Of a DNA stretch of 64,000 nucleotides, positions 26,301 to 36,625 are shown piece by piece. A program made the position numbers and the translations under genes. The stretch's first letter is position 1. Each line of letters starts with the position of its first letter. The stretch lies in the NCBI RefSeq assembly GCF_001039005.1, contig NZ_LDWR01000096.1, forward strand, positions 51,238 through 115,237. Reading direction: 5' to 3'. Source of the DNA: Burkholderia cepacia (GTDB taxonomy: Bacteria; Pseudomonadota; Gammaproteobacteria; Burkholderiales; Burkholderiaceae). The notes beneath the pieces are model-generated. The model made no database searches. It had not been told where the DNA came from and saw only the letters and a program-made list of their open reading frames with translations.

Positions 26301-28493
26301 ATGTTAACGGGGACGAGGGCGGTGCGACGCGCAATGGCGGTCGCGGCCGGGGGAGCACTGTGCGTGGCGGCAGCAGGCGGCGCGCATGCGCAGGCATCGG
26401 GCGCGGCAGCGGCGCCGCAGCCCGACGCGGCGGCGGCCGTGCTGCCGCCGATCGACGTGAAAGGGAAGGCCGACGGATCGTCCGTCGGGCTCGTCGGGCT
26501 GCGCACCACGGCGGGCACGAAGACCGACACGCCGGTGGCCGAGATCCCGCAGACGATCAACCTCGTGACCGCGCAACAGATCGAGATGACCGGCGCGGCC
26601 GACCTGAACCAGGCGCTGCGCTACGTGCCGGGTTTCGCGACGTTCGGCGCCGACAGCCGGACCGACTGGTATGCGGCGCTGCGCGGCTTCACGCCGACGC
26701 TGTACGTCGACGGTGTGGCTGCGCCGAATACGGCCGTGATCGCGAACTGGCGTGTCGACCCCTATACGATCGACTCGATCGCGGTGCTGCGCGGGCCGAC
26801 GTCGGTGCTGTACGGCGCGGGCGAGCCCGGCGCGATCGTCGACGCGCACACGAAGCTCGCCGACGGCGAGCGCGTGCGCGAGGCCGGCGTGCAGATCGGC
26901 AACGATGCGCGCAAGCAGTTCATGCTCGACATCGGCGACACGCTCGACCCGGACGGCCGGTACGCGTATCGCTTCGTCGGCGTGGCCCGCGACGGCAATG
27001 CGGTGACCGGCCCGAACGGCGACCGGCGCGTCGCGCTGGCGCCGTCGTTCCGATGGCGGCCGAATGCCGACACGTCGCTGACGTTCTCCGCGACCTTCCT
27101 GCAGGACAGCGGCGACATTTCGTCGAACTTCCTGCCCGCATCGGGCACGGTGCTGCCGAACCCGAACGGCCGCCTGTCGCAGGACATCTACATGGGCGAT
27201 CCCGGGTTCAACGACTACCGGAAGAAGCAATGGTCGCTCGGTTATGCGCTGGAGCACCGCGTGAACGCGATCTGGACGCTGCACCAGGACGTGCGCTGGT
27301 CGCGCCTGTCGCTCGACGACGCGACGGTGTTCGGCAACGGCCTGGCGCCCCGCAGCACGACCAACATGATGCGTTTCGCGGGGCTGTTCCAGCTCAACTA
27401 CAGCCGGCTCGATATCGACAACCACGCGCAGGCGCGCTTCGGCACCGGGCCGCTCGAACACACGCTGCTGTTCGGCCTGCAATTCGACCGGCAGACGACG
27501 ACCAACAGCGTGTGGCTCGCGCTGGCGCCGTCGCTGAACCTGTACCACCCCGTCTATCGGCCCGTCACGGCGGCGATCTTCTCCGGCCCGACGTCGCTCG
27601 GCCACGTCGATCAGTACACGGCGATGAACGGATTCGGTGCGTACGCGCAGGACCAGATCCGCTGGCAGCGCTGGACGCTGACGCTCGGCGGCCGCGAGGA
27701 CTGGGTGAACGCGCGGTTCGACGACCGGACGGCCGGCACGCAGAAGCAGCAGGACGTCAGTGCGTTCTCCGGGCGCGTCGGGCTCACCTATGAGGGTGAC
27801 GCCGGGTTGTCGCCGTACGTGAGTTATTCGACGTCGTTCGATCCGGTGATCGGCGTGCGCCTATATGGTGGCGGCTTGCCGAAACCGACGCGCGGCACGC
27901 AGATGGAGGCCGGGCTGCGCTGGCAGCCGCCCGGCCGGAACCTGATGCTCAACGCGGCCGTTTATCAGATCAACCAGACCAACGTCGTGACGCCGACGCC
28001 GGTGAATCTCGACCCGACCGGCACGTCGTCCGTGCAGACCGGCGAGGTGCGCTCGCGCGGCATCGAGCTGAGCGCGGTCGGCAAGCTGACCCGCGAGCTG
28101 TCGATCGTCGCGTCGTATGTCTATCAGGACGTCAAGAACGTGAAGGCGAACGACGCGTCGCTGAACCACTGGCCGGTGGCCGTGCCGCTGCCGCGGCAGA
28201 TGGCGTCGCTGTGGGCCGACTGGACCTGGCGCACGGGTCCGCTGTCGGGCCTCGGGATCGGCGGCGGCGTGCGCTACCAGAGCGCGTCGGCCGGCGCGCC
28301 CGACAATGCGCTGACGGTGCCGAGCACGACGCTGTACGACCTGGCGATGCACTACGAGATGCGGCACTGGCGCCTGGCCCTGAACGTCGCGAACCTGTTC
28401 GACCGGCGTTACGTCAGCGGCTGCCAGTCGTATGCCGTGTGCGTGTTCGGCAACGAGCGGACCGTGCTGGCCACCGCGAAATACAACTGGTAA
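26301..28493 (+). CDS. TonB-dependent siderophore-type receptor
   Basis: A 730-residue outer-membrane receptor with a signal peptide ending in AHA-Q (about residue 30), a plug domain starting at VAEIPQTINLVTAQQIE and containing LRGPTSVLYGAGEPGAIVD, and a 22-strand barrel ending in the aromatic tail ATAKYNW. The plug wording (PQTIN, LRGPTSVLYG) is characteristic of the FhuE/FpvA siderophore-receptor subfamily. It should import a ferric siderophore or other chelate with TonB energy. No biosynthesis or ABC genes are adjacent. The next gene, a receiver-AraC regulator on the other strand, is convergent and may control it. Confidence 0.92.
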   Translation: MLTGTRAVRRAMAVAAGGALCVAAAGGAHAQASGAAAAPQPDAAAAVLPPIDVKGKADGSSVGLVGLRTTAGTKTDTPVAEIPQTINLVTAQQIEMTGAADLNQALRYVPGFATFGADSRTDWYAALRGFTPTLYVDGVAAPNTAVIANWRVDPYTIDSIAVLRGPTSVLYGAGEPGAIVDAHTKLADGERVREAGVQIGNDARKQFMLDIGDTLDPDGRYAYRFVGVARDGNAVTGPNGDRRVALAPSFRWRPNADTSLTFSATFLQDSGDISSNFLPASGTVLPNPNGRLSQDIYMGDPGFNDYRKKQWSLGYALEHRVNAIWTLHQDVRWSRLSLDDATVFGNGLAPRSTTNMMRFAGLFQLNYSRLDIDNHAQARFGTGPLEHTLLFGLQFDRQTTTNSVWLALAPSLNLYHPVYRPVTAAIFSGPTSLGHVDQYTAMNGFGAYAQDQIRWQRWTLTLGGREDWVNARFDDRTAGTQKQQDVSAFSGRVGLTYEGDAGLSPYVSYSTSFDPVIGVRLYGGGLPKPTRGTQMEAGLRWQPPGRNLMLNAAVYQINQTNVVTPTPVNLDPTGTSSVQTGEVRSRGIELSAVGKLTRELSIVASYVYQDVKNVKANDASLNHWPVAVPLPRQMASLWADWTWRTGPLSGLGIGGGVRYQSASAGAPDNALTVPSTTLYDLAMHYEMRHWRLALNVANLFDRRYVSGCQSYAVCVFGNERTVLATAKYNW

Positions 28494-28524
28494 TCGCGGT
28501 CGTCGCGATCACACCGAACCCGGC

Positions 28525-29331
28525 CTACGCGTCGCGTTGCGGTTCCCGGGTCGCGGCGCGCCCGCCTGCCTGGCGCTGGCGCCGCCACTCGGTCGGCGTG
28601 ATGCCGAAACGTTCGCGGAACGCGGTCGCGAAATTCGCCGGCGTGGAAAAACCGATTTCCTTCGCGATGCTGGCAATGCTGAGCGACGTCGAATCCAGCA
28701 GATCCTGCGCGATCCGCAGCCGCTCGACCCGCAGATACTCGAACACCGTCTGGCCGAGATTGTCGCGAAACGCGCGCGACAGCCGCTTTTCATGCGTGCC
28801 GACCGCGCGCGCCAGCTGCTCCACCGTCGGCGGATCGTTCAGCGTGCGCGACAGGTGGCGGATCGCCGCGCGCACGATGATGTCGTCGTCCTTGCCGGCG
28901 GCGAACGGGCTTTCCGCATCGGCGGGCCGGTCGCGTTTCGTCCGCGCGAGCTGCACGCGAATCCGTGCAAGCACTTCCGCCGGCTCGAACGGCTTCACCA
29001 CATAGTCGACGCCGCCGATTTCGAGCCCCTCGAGACGTTCGTGCAGTTCGCCGGCCACGGTCAGGAAGATGACCGGAATCGCGCTCGTCAGCGGATCGGC
29101 GGCGAGCAGCCGGCACGCGGTGAATCCGTCCATGCGCGGCATGCGCACATCCATCAGGATCACGTCGGGCATCAGCGCCTGGGCGCGCTGGCACGCCTGC
29201 GACCCGTCGAATGCGATGCTGATGCGGCACCCCGTGCTGCGCAGGATGTCGATCAGCAGATGCAGCTGGTCGGGCTGATCGTCGACGATCAGGATATGGG
29301 CGTCACTCAATGCGGAGATCGATGGAGGCAT
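28525..29331 (-). CDS. response regulator with AraC-type output domain
   Basis: A 268-residue protein. An N-terminal receiver (about 10-130) has Asp17/Asp18, phospho-acceptor Asp61 in VILMDVRMP and Lys113 in VVKPFEP. It is joined to a C-terminal AraC HTH (about 165-262) with LARAVGTHEKRLSRAFRDNLG and SIAKEIGFSTPANFATAFRERFGITP. The ATG at 29331 is preferred over run-on upstream. No sensor kinase lies beside it in the window, so it is an orphan. All phosphorylation residues are kept, suggesting control by a distant kinase. Confidence 0.88.
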   Translation of the reverse strand: MPPSISALSDAHILIVDDQPDQLHLLIDILRSTGCRISIAFDGSQACQRAQALMPDVILMDVRMPRMDGFTACRLLAADPLTSAIPVIFLTVAGELHERLEGLEIGGVDYVVKPFEPAEVLARIRVQLARTKRDRPADAESPFAAGKDDDIIVRAAIRHLSRTLNDPPTVEQLARAVGTHEKRLSRAFRDNLGQTVFEYLRVERLRIAQDLLDSTSLSIASIAKEIGFSTPANFATAFRERFGITPTEWRRQRQAGGRAATREPQRDA

Positions 29332-30431
29332 CGTGCACCTGTTCTGGAAATAATGCTGGCTGCGTTCCCGCGGGTGGCCGGCCCGGTTCGGGGAAATCCT
29401 GGGAAGCTGCTCCATGACGACGCGCACACGCGTCGCACGCTCGCATCGACAATCGGATTGAGCCGGACTGCGCGACGGGCAACCGGTCGGCGCGTTACCT
29501 GGCGTTCGTTGTTCTGATCACTGAGCCGGTAAAGACGCGGAGCGTTGCCGTCGTCGCGCCTGGAATGCACGCGGCTGCCGGTATCGATGCGAGCGGAATT
29601 GTAGGAGCATATTTCGATTCCCGCCAGATGGGTCGGCTCTATTCACTTCATTCCGTTTCCACGATTATTCGCCATATGCTGCGGATCGCGCCTGAAGTTT
29701 CGGCCGTTGATGTTGGTCAATACCCGTGACTTGCGTGTGTGTTTGGTGCGGAATCGCACGGTAGGGCGGTTTTCCGGCAACGATTTGTTTGGTGGTATTT
29801 AATTTGAATCCGCTTCGGCAAAGTATTTATCCGCTTCTAAAAACATTTGGATTAATCGCGGTGGGTGTAAAACGTTTGCGAGATATCTATATTTTACGCA
29901 ACTCATTGAATATATTGAATTTTACAATCTATAAAGAATGTTGCCTTCAATAATTTTAGATCGTGTCTCATAATTCGTCCGACTTGAACGAGGGGTGACG
30001 CAAGAAAACGGAAGGCACGGCGAATCGTGACGGACGTTGTGTGACCCAGGTCCGAAGCATCAATTGATGCTGCCGAGATGAATTAAAAGAAACGGGATGG
30101 GTCGCGGTCCGCGCGGCATCGAATCAGGGTTGTTTATAACGGCGGGTTGAATCTCCGGATTCAGTCGGGGGATAGCTCGTCCATAAATAACAATCTGCAT
30201 TGCTAATTGAGTTGTCGAATTAACGGAACGGACCGTCAAACGAACGGCGTGCCCGGGCCTTCGAACGCCCTGTCGATACGGACGGCCGATACGTGCTGCC
30301 TTCGACAAGGTCGAACCGGGTATCGGAATCAGGTTCCGCACGGAAGTCGCAATCGAAATCGAAGTCGAAGCTGTCGATAAAAGTAAGTAGTCCAAATTCA
30401 AACCAGACGCTACAAAACGGAGCAGAAGACC
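29332..30431. other. 1.1-kb intergenic region with an AT-rich core upstream of the adhesin
   Basis: No supported gene. From about 29,740 to 29,980 the composition drops sharply to AT-rich sequence with runs such as TATATTGAATTTTAC and ATCTATATTTTACG, in clear contrast to the very GC-rich genes around it. Such a region ahead of a surface adhesin is a typical target of H-NS-like silencers and regulatory inputs, and the adhesin promoter probably lies within it. The last 300 bp return to high GC. Confidence 0.6.
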
Positions 30432-33400
30432 ATGAAGAGGAAGCAGATTTCGGCGCTCGCCGCCGCCATGTTCACGGGTGCCGGTGTCCTGATCGCGGGA
30501 GCCGCGCATGCGGACAATTTCGTCGATCGCGGCAACCCGGACAACGCGTTGAACGGCCAGTGCATCGACGGGACGAACCCGCTCTGTGTCGCAACGAAGA
30601 GCGCGAGTTTCGTGGCGGTGAGCACCGCGAACGTGACGCAGGGGACGAATGCCAAGGCCGGCACCAGCGGTATCGCGATCGGCGACCAGTCGAACGCGAG
30701 CAGCAACGGCGGCACCAGCAGCGGCGGCGCGATCGCAATCGGTGTCGGTTCGCAGGCGCTGGCGAACTCGTCCACCGCGATCGGCACGGTGGCGGTGGCG
30801 CAAGGCAATACGGCGCTGGCGGTCGGCCGTCAGTCCGCCGCGATCGGCGATTTCTCGATGGCGATCGGCAACGTCGCCGATGCGCACGGCACCAGCTCGA
30901 TCGCGCTCGGCCATTCGGCGCTGGCCAGCGGCGATCGTTCGATCGCGATCGGCGGCGCGAATCCGACGTCGAGCGACGGCGTCTCGAGCGGCGCTGCGTA
31001 TGACGCGGCGACGCAGACGCGCGCCGGCGGCACGCAATCCGTGGCGATCGGGGCGGGCGCGCAGACGAACGACAACAACCAGGTGGCGATCGGCTCGGGC
31101 AGCGTCGGCGCGAACAACGGCGGCACGCCGGTGTTCGGCGGCACGGCCGCACCGGTCGGCGGCGCGGTGTCGTTCGGCGCGCTCGGCAAAGAACGCCAGC
31201 TCAAGAACGTCGCGGCCGGCGCGGCCGATACGGACGCCGTCAACGTCCAGCAGCTGAAGAACGTGAACAGCACGCTCAGCACCGGCATCGGCAACGTCGA
31301 TGCGCGTGTGACGTCGGTCGGCAATTCGCTGTCGACCACGATCTCGAACGTCGACCAGCGCGTGACCAATGTGGGCAACAGCCTCAGCACGAGCATCGTG
31401 ACGGCCACGCAGAACGTCGTGAAGTACACCGACAACTCGCATGCGGCGATCGCGCTCGACGGCAGCAACGGCACCACGATCGGCGGCGTTGCGGCCGGTG
31501 TCGCCGATACCGATGCGGTCAACGTCGGCCAGTTGAAGGGCAGTGTCGCGCCGCTGCAAACGTCGATCTCGACGGCGGCCTCGAACATCACGAACCTGCA
31601 GGGCAGCGTTACCGGCATCAACGCGTCGCTGAGCACGGCGGCGTCGAACATCGGCAGCCTGCAGGCGGCCGATACGCGCAACGTGAAGTACGACGGCCCG
31701 AGCGGGTTCGACTCGGTGACGTTTGCCGGCCCCAACGGCACCACGCTGCACAATGTCGCGGACGGCAAGGACGTGCACGATGCCGTCAACGTCGGGCAAC
31801 TGAACGGCGGCCTGGCATCGCTCAGCACGAGCGTGACGAACAACCTCAGCACGACGCTCGGCAACCTGAGCACGTCGATCACCAGCCAGATCGGCGCCGC
31901 GACGAAGAACGCCGTGCAGTACGACGACGACGAGCACAGCGGCGTCACGCTCGGCGGCACGGGCGCGCAGGCGCCGGTCGGCCTGCACAACGTTGCGGAC
32001 GGCGTTGCCGCGGGCGACGCCGTGAACGTGGGCCAGCTCGGCAAGGCGACCAGCACGCTCAATCAGTCGATCACGACGCTCGGCAACCAGGTGACGACGA
32101 ATACGGGCAACATCGCCGCGCTCCAGCAGGATGCGCTCCAGTGGAACCCGAGCCTCGGCGCCTACGATGCGAGCCACGGTGGCAACGGCCCGCAACTCAT
32201 CAGCAACGTCGCGGCCGGCAAGAAGGGCACGGATGCCGTCAACGTCGACCAGTTGACCGCGGCGGTTCAGAACGGCACGAGCCAGCTCGATGCGCTGGCC
32301 GTGAAGTACGACGATGCGAGCAAGCGGCAGGTTTCGCTCGGCGCGGGCAACGGCGGGAACCCGGTGCGCGTGACCAATGTCGCGGAAGGCAACGTGGCGT
32401 CCGGCAGCACGGACGCGGTGAACGGCGCGCAATTGCGCCGTGCGATCGACGGCTCCGCGGCCGCGCTGGGCGGTGGCGCGACGGCGAACCAGGACGGCTC
32501 GATCAGCGCACCGTCCTACAAGGTTGGCGGCGGCTCGTTCAACAATGTCGGCGACGCGCTGACGAACCTCGACGGCCGGGTCGGCAGCAACACGACGACG
32601 CTCGAGAATCACGAAACGCGCCTCGGCAATGCGGAAACGAACATCGCCGGCAACACCGCCGCGATCGCCGGGCTGCAGCAGGACGCGCTGCAGTTCGACC
32701 CGAAACTCGGTGCGTACAGCGCGGCGCGCGGCGGTGCTCCGACGAAGCTGACGAACGTGGCCGACGGCAACGTCGCCGCGGGCAGCACGGACGCCGTGAA
32801 CGGCGGCCAGTTGTCGGGCGTGAAATCCGATCTGCAGCAGCAGATCACGCAGGTGTCGAACCAGACCGGCGAAGCCGTGAAGAACGTCGTCAAGTACGAC
32901 GTCGACACGAACGGCAACCGGTTGAATTCGGTGTCGCTCGTCGGCGGCGACGCGAACTCGGCCGTCGTGCTCAAGAACGTCGCCGCGGGCACCAGCGATA
33001 CCGACGCGGTGAACGTGAAGCAGCTGAAGGGCGTGCAGTCGAACCTCAACCAGCTCGGCGCGCTCGCGGTGCAGTACGACGACAGCTCGAAGAGCACAAT
33101 CACGCTCGGCGGCGCCGGCGGCACGCGCATCACCAACGTGCAGGCAGGCACGCTCAGCGCGACCAGCACGGACGCGGTGAACGGCTCGCAGCTCTACGCG
33201 ACCAACCAGCAAGTCTCGAAGAACACGACCGACATCTCGAACCTGCAGGGTAATGTGACCAACATCGCGAACGGCAAGGCCGGCCTCGTGCAGCAGCAGG
33301 ATCCGAACGGCGCGATCACTGTCGGCAAGGGCACCGGCGGCACCAGCGTGAACTTCTCCGGCACGGCGGGCGACCGCACGCTGACCGGCGTCGCGGCGGG

Positions 33401-34025
33401 CGTGAACGACAACGATGCGGTCAACGTCGGCCAGTTCAACAACGCGTTGAAGAACGTGGCGGCCAACGACCAGATCCGCGCGGCGGTAACCGACGCGAAC
33501 ACGACGTGGATCGCGCGCGCCGATGCGGGCGCGATCGGGTCGACGGCGACGGCAACCGGCAAGAACGCGGTGGCGGTCGGTCAGGGTTCGGTCGCCGATC
33601 GCGACAATTCGTTCTCGGTCGGCGCGAAGGGCAGCGAGCGCCAGATCACGAACGTCGCGGCCGGGACGGCGCCGACCGACGCGGTGAACGTGCAGCAGCT
33701 GAACGACAACCTTACGTCCGCTTCGACGCAGGCGAAGAACTACACCGACCAGCGCATCGGGCAGGTGTACAACTCGTTCAACGACCTGAAGAAGGACATG
33801 TACGGCGGTGTCGCGTCGGCGATGGCGGTGGCCGGTCTGCCGCAACCGACGGGCGCGGGCCGCTCGATGGTGTCGGCGGCGACCTCGAACTATCACGGCC
33901 AGCAGGGCTTTGCGGCAGGGTACTCGTACGTGACGGAGAGCAACCGCTGGGTCGTCAAGGCGTCGGTGACGGGCAACACCCGCTCGGACTTCGGCGCGGT
34001 GGTCGGCGCGGGTTATCAGTTCTGA
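30432..34025 (+). CDS. YadA-type trimeric autotransporter adhesin
   Basis: A 1197-residue type Vc adhesin. It has a signal peptide (cleavage after AHA, about residue 27), then a left-handed head of YadA-head repeats (AIAIGVGSQALANSSTAIG and similar, about 75-220). At least eleven neck/stalk modules marked by DAVN(V/G)xQL follow, with coiled-coil linkers, and the final about 70 residues form the YadA anchor (DLKKDMYGGVASAMAVAG to VVGAGYQF). Three subunits form one barrel and display the stalk for binding host surface or matrix. It is flanked by the AT-rich leader upstream and a strong hairpin 75 bp downstream, so it is a single-gene unit. Confidence 0.96.
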   Translation: MKRKQISALAAAMFTGAGVLIAGAAHADNFVDRGNPDNALNGQCIDGTNPLCVATKSASFVAVSTANVTQGTNAKAGTSGIAIGDQSNASSNGGTSSGGAIAIGVGSQALANSSTAIGTVAVAQGNTALAVGRQSAAIGDFSMAIGNVADAHGTSSIALGHSALASGDRSIAIGGANPTSSDGVSSGAAYDAATQTRAGGTQSVAIGAGAQTNDNNQVAIGSGSVGANNGGTPVFGGTAAPVGGAVSFGALGKERQLKNVAAGAADTDAVNVQQLKNVNSTLSTGIGNVDARVTSVGNSLSTTISNVDQRVTNVGNSLSTSIVTATQNVVKYTDNSHAAIALDGSNGTTIGGVAAGVADTDAVNVGQLKGSVAPLQTSISTAASNITNLQGSVTGINASLSTAASNIGSLQAADTRNVKYDGPSGFDSVTFAGPNGTTLHNVADGKDVHDAVNVGQLNGGLASLSTSVTNNLSTTLGNLSTSITSQIGAATKNAVQYDDDEHSGVTLGGTGAQAPVGLHNVADGVAAGDAVNVGQLGKATSTLNQSITTLGNQVTTNTGNIAALQQDALQWNPSLGAYDASHGGNGPQLISNVAAGKKGTDAVNVDQLTAAVQNGTSQLDALAVKYDDASKRQVSLGAGNGGNPVRVTNVAEGNVASGSTDAVNGAQLRRAIDGSAAALGGGATANQDGSISAPSYKVGGGSFNNVGDALTNLDGRVGSNTTTLENHETRLGNAETNIAGNTAAIAGLQQDALQFDPKLGAYSAARGGAPTKLTNVADGNVAAGSTDAVNGGQLSGVKSDLQQQITQVSNQTGEAVKNVVKYDVDTNGNRLNSVSLVGGDANSAVVLKNVAAGTSDTDAVNVKQLKGVQSNLNQLGALAVQYDDSSKSTITLGGAGGTRITNVQAGTLSATSTDAVNGSQLYATNQQVSKNTTDISNLQGNVTNIANGKAGLVQQQDPNGAITVGKGTGGTSVNFSGTAGDRTLTGVAAGVNDNDAVNVGQFNNALKNVAANDQIRAAVTDANTTWIARADAGAIGSTATATGKNAVAVGQGSVADRDNSFSVGAKGSERQITNVAAGTAPTDAVNVQQLNDNLTSASTQAKNYTDQRIGQVYNSFNDLKKDMYGGVASAMAVAGLPQPTGAGRSMVSAATSNYHGQQGFAAGYSYVTESNRWVVKASVTGNTRSDFGAVVGAGYQF

Positions 34026-34100
34026 TGTAGGTCGCGCTGCGTCGAATGGCCAGGGGTGCCGGGCAAGGATCGTGAAGCCCGGTACCTGCGGAAAATTCGT

Positions 34101-34130
34101 GGCCCGAGGTCAGTGTGTTGACCTCGGGCC
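34101..34130. terminator. 12-bp perfect stem after the adhesin gene
   Basis: GGCCCGAGGTCA at 34101-34112 and TGACCTCGGGCC at 34119-34130 pair perfectly around a 6-nt loop, between the convergent adhesin (+) and the effector-like gene (-). The plus-strand tail ATTGACGTTT is mildly T-rich. It probably serves as a bidirectional terminator. Confidence 0.75.
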
Positions 34131-34196
34131 ATTGACGTTTGACGGGTTGCGAAGCGCGCTTGCGGTTGGGCCGTACGTGCTTCGACGGCCCCGTCG

Positions 34197-36590
34197 TCAG
34201 ACCTGATCCGGCCCGGACGGCTCGGTGTCCCGCGGGGCTCGACGCCGTCGCATGGCGCCGCTCAGTGCGTCGGTCGCCGACGACGCAGCCTGATCGAACG
34301 CCGTCACGCCCGCGCCGACGACGGCACCTGGCGCGCGCACGACGGTATCGAATGTCGCCGCAGTTGCATTGGCAACCGGTTTGACCACATGACGCCCGGC
34401 GCCCGTTGCGACGGTCGCCGCGCCTTTCCCGAGCGGATCGAGCACGGGGCTCGCCATGTCGATGGCCCGCGCAATACCTTGTCCCGCCGGTTTCAATGCG
34501 TTCCGGTAGGCGGCCCCTGAGACCGCTTGCACGCCCTGGCCAAGGGGCTTGAGCGCATGCTCGAACGCGTACTGGGCGGTGCCGGACAGCCCGTTTCCCA
34601 CCGAAGTCAGGACTGGGCTGACATACGGTATGTCGGCAATCGGCGACAGCGCATTGCCCACGCGAGTCAGGCCCGCGCCGGCGTACCGGATGCCGAGATC
34701 GGCGCCCTTGTCGACGATGCCCATGGCCGTGCCGAGCGCCTGCGTGACGGCATGGCCGAGCGACGCATTGCGCTCGCCGTCCGGTCTCGCGATGCGGTCG
34801 AGATCGTCGAGGGTGGTCGCTTCGTGATCGGAGATCCGCGCCAGCATCGCACTTTGCTTGCCGGCGTCGGTGGTGATGCGGGCGTTCTCCTTGCCGCCGT
34901 CGGCACCGACCCACTTCTCGGCCGCCATCGATGCGGTCATGCTGAGGACCTCGGTCGGCGTCGAATACATCAGCGTGATGAGCTGTTCGAACGAACTGGA
35001 AATGACGCCTTGGTGTTCCAGGATCGACAGTAGCAGCCCGATCGTCGCGGCAATTTCGCCGCCCGTGGCCATCGACCGAATCGCGGAGCCGGTGCCGCGC
35101 GCGGCCCGGATCGTGTTGAGCGTCGATTCGCTGACGTGCGTGCGTACGTCTGCGACGTCCGGCCGCGGAATCACGCCGGTTTCGATGAGGTTCATCTTCG
35201 CGTCGACGAGTTCGTTGTGGTCGCCCATCACTTCGAGCGGGATCATCGCGCCGGACATCCACGTCGCCAGCAGGTTGGTGAACTGCTTCGCCACGAGCAG
35301 CGCGGCGGCGGTCTCGGTATGGCCGGCCTGGCGCGCCGCGCTGGCCAGTTCGCGCACGTAGTTGTTCGCGATGGAACCGATCGCGGCGATCGCGCCCGAG
35401 TAGGCGGCGTCTTTCAGCGTGTCCCACGCTTCGCCGAAATTCTCCGGCAGGAAGTTGCCGCCCTTCATCACTTCGAGCAGTCGCGAGATGACCATCGAGT
35501 CGAACGTTTCGGCAAACAGCGGCGTCAGCGAATCCAGCAACGGACCGAATTTCGCCACGGCGGCTTCGCTCATCGAGCGTTTGACGTTGTCCCAGATGCC
35601 GTAGTCGAAGGTGGCGCCGATCGTTCCGGTGCCGGTCAGGCTGGCGCCGACGCCGTACGCGAGCTGCTTCGTGAACTGCTTGTTGTTCGCCAGCGACAGC
35701 AGCGACATCGCGCCGAAATCATGCCGGAATTGCGCGATACGCGCGTGCTTCGCCGGGTCGTCGTATTGCCGCTCCAGGATGGACTGCAGGCCTGCGCCGG
35801 TTCCGTGGTCCGGCGTCACGTGAATGCGGATGCCGAGATGGCGCAGGAAATCGGACGGATGCTGATCGCTGCCCGGCATGCGCGCCTGCGGCGTGAAGGC
35901 GGACGCGCCGCTTGCGATCGCGTCGCGCAGCATATCGGTGGCGAGGAGCACATCGCCGCCCGCCAGCCGCATGAACGAGCTCATCTGCTGCGGCAGGTTC
36001 TCGTCCCACTCGATGCGGATCGTCGCGCCCGGCGGAAGATCCAGGTTCCTGACGGTGTCCGGATCGAGTTCCGACAGCAGGTTCAGCACGCCCTGCGCGC
36101 CTCGATCCTGCTCGCAGCGCAAGCGCCCGTCCTCGTGCCGGGTCAGCGGGCCGCCGCAAGGCGGCGGCATCGTGAAGCTGACTTCGTTGCCGGCCGATGC
36201 CGTCGATGCTGTCGATGCGGATGTGACCGATGCGGCTGACGAGGTTGACGTCGTTGATGTCGCCGCGGCGTTTTCGGGCGCGATGTGGTCCATCTCGATG
36301 GAAGATGCCGCGCTGGCGCGGCGCGACCGGTGCGCGTCGAGGACCGTGCTGTCCACGCGACGCAGGCTGCCCGTGCCGTCGGCGGGGAGCGACTCCGGCG
36401 GCCGCGCGCCTGACGCCGACGCATCGGTCGAACCGCGCGGCTTCAGCGCGGGAAATTCCGTTGACGCACGGTGGGAAGCGGCGCTTGACGGGCTCGCGGC
36501 CCGGTTCGGCGGGGTGTTGCCCGGCGCCGCGTCCGGCTGAGGCGGGTGCGTCGACGCGACGGGCGACGTGGAACGAATCGAAGACGACAT
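34197..36590 (-). CDS. candidate T3SS effector or translocated protein, 797 aa, unknown function
   Basis: I do not recognise a named family. The first about 135 residues are Ser/Ala/Thr/Pro-rich and disordered (MSSSIRSTSPVAST start), as expected of a type III secretion signal and chaperone-binding region. A long helical, Ala/Gly-rich body with several amphipathic or membrane-like helices follows (for example around 330-480 and 540-760), with a basic tail (MRRRRAPRD). No catalytic motif stood out. The start at 36590 is the first Met of that disordered N-terminus and lies 36 bp downstream of a -10-like hexamer within a perfect PIP/hrpII-box promoter. The promoter is the main reason for calling it an effector. 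It lies about 24 kb from the T3SS apparatus edge. Confidence 0.65.
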   Translation of the reverse strand: MSSSIRSTSPVASTHPPQPDAAPGNTPPNRAASPSSAASHRASTEFPALKPRGSTDASASGARPPESLPADGTGSLRRVDSTVLDAHRSRRASAASSIEMDHIAPENAAATSTTSTSSAASVTSASTASTASAGNEVSFTMPPPCGGPLTRHEDGRLRCEQDRGAQGVLNLLSELDPDTVRNLDLPPGATIRIEWDENLPQQMSSFMRLAGGDVLLATDMLRDAIASGASAFTPQARMPGSDQHPSDFLRHLGIRIHVTPDHGTGAGLQSILERQYDDPAKHARIAQFRHDFGAMSLLSLANNKQFTKQLAYGVGASLTGTGTIGATFDYGIWDNVKRSMSEAAVAKFGPLLDSLTPLFAETFDSMVISRLLEVMKGGNFLPENFGEAWDTLKDAAYSGAIAAIGSIANNYVRELASAARQAGHTETAAALLVAKQFTNLLATWMSGAMIPLEVMGDHNELVDAKMNLIETGVIPRPDVADVRTHVSESTLNTIRAARGTGSAIRSMATGGEIAATIGLLLSILEHQGVISSSFEQLITLMYSTPTEVLSMTASMAAEKWVGADGGKENARITTDAGKQSAMLARISDHEATTLDDLDRIARPDGERNASLGHAVTQALGTAMGIVDKGADLGIRYAGAGLTRVGNALSPIADIPYVSPVLTSVGNGLSGTAQYAFEHALKPLGQGVQAVSGAAYRNALKPAGQGIARAIDMASPVLDPLGKGAATVATGAGRHVVKPVANATAATFDTVVRAPGAVVGAGVTAFDQAASSATDALSGAMRRRRAPRDTEPSGPDQV

Positions 36591-36625
36591 GGTGTAGGCC
36601 CGGCTGACGAAGATGGCGTGACCCA

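Noticed and set aside
30060..33896. 1278-residue open frame opposite the trimeric adhesin
   Set aside because: It is the antisense shadow of a repetitive GC-rich gene: Arg/Val/His/Asp-rich composition, no ribosome site, no recognisable domain, and fully covered by a strongly supported gene on the other strand.
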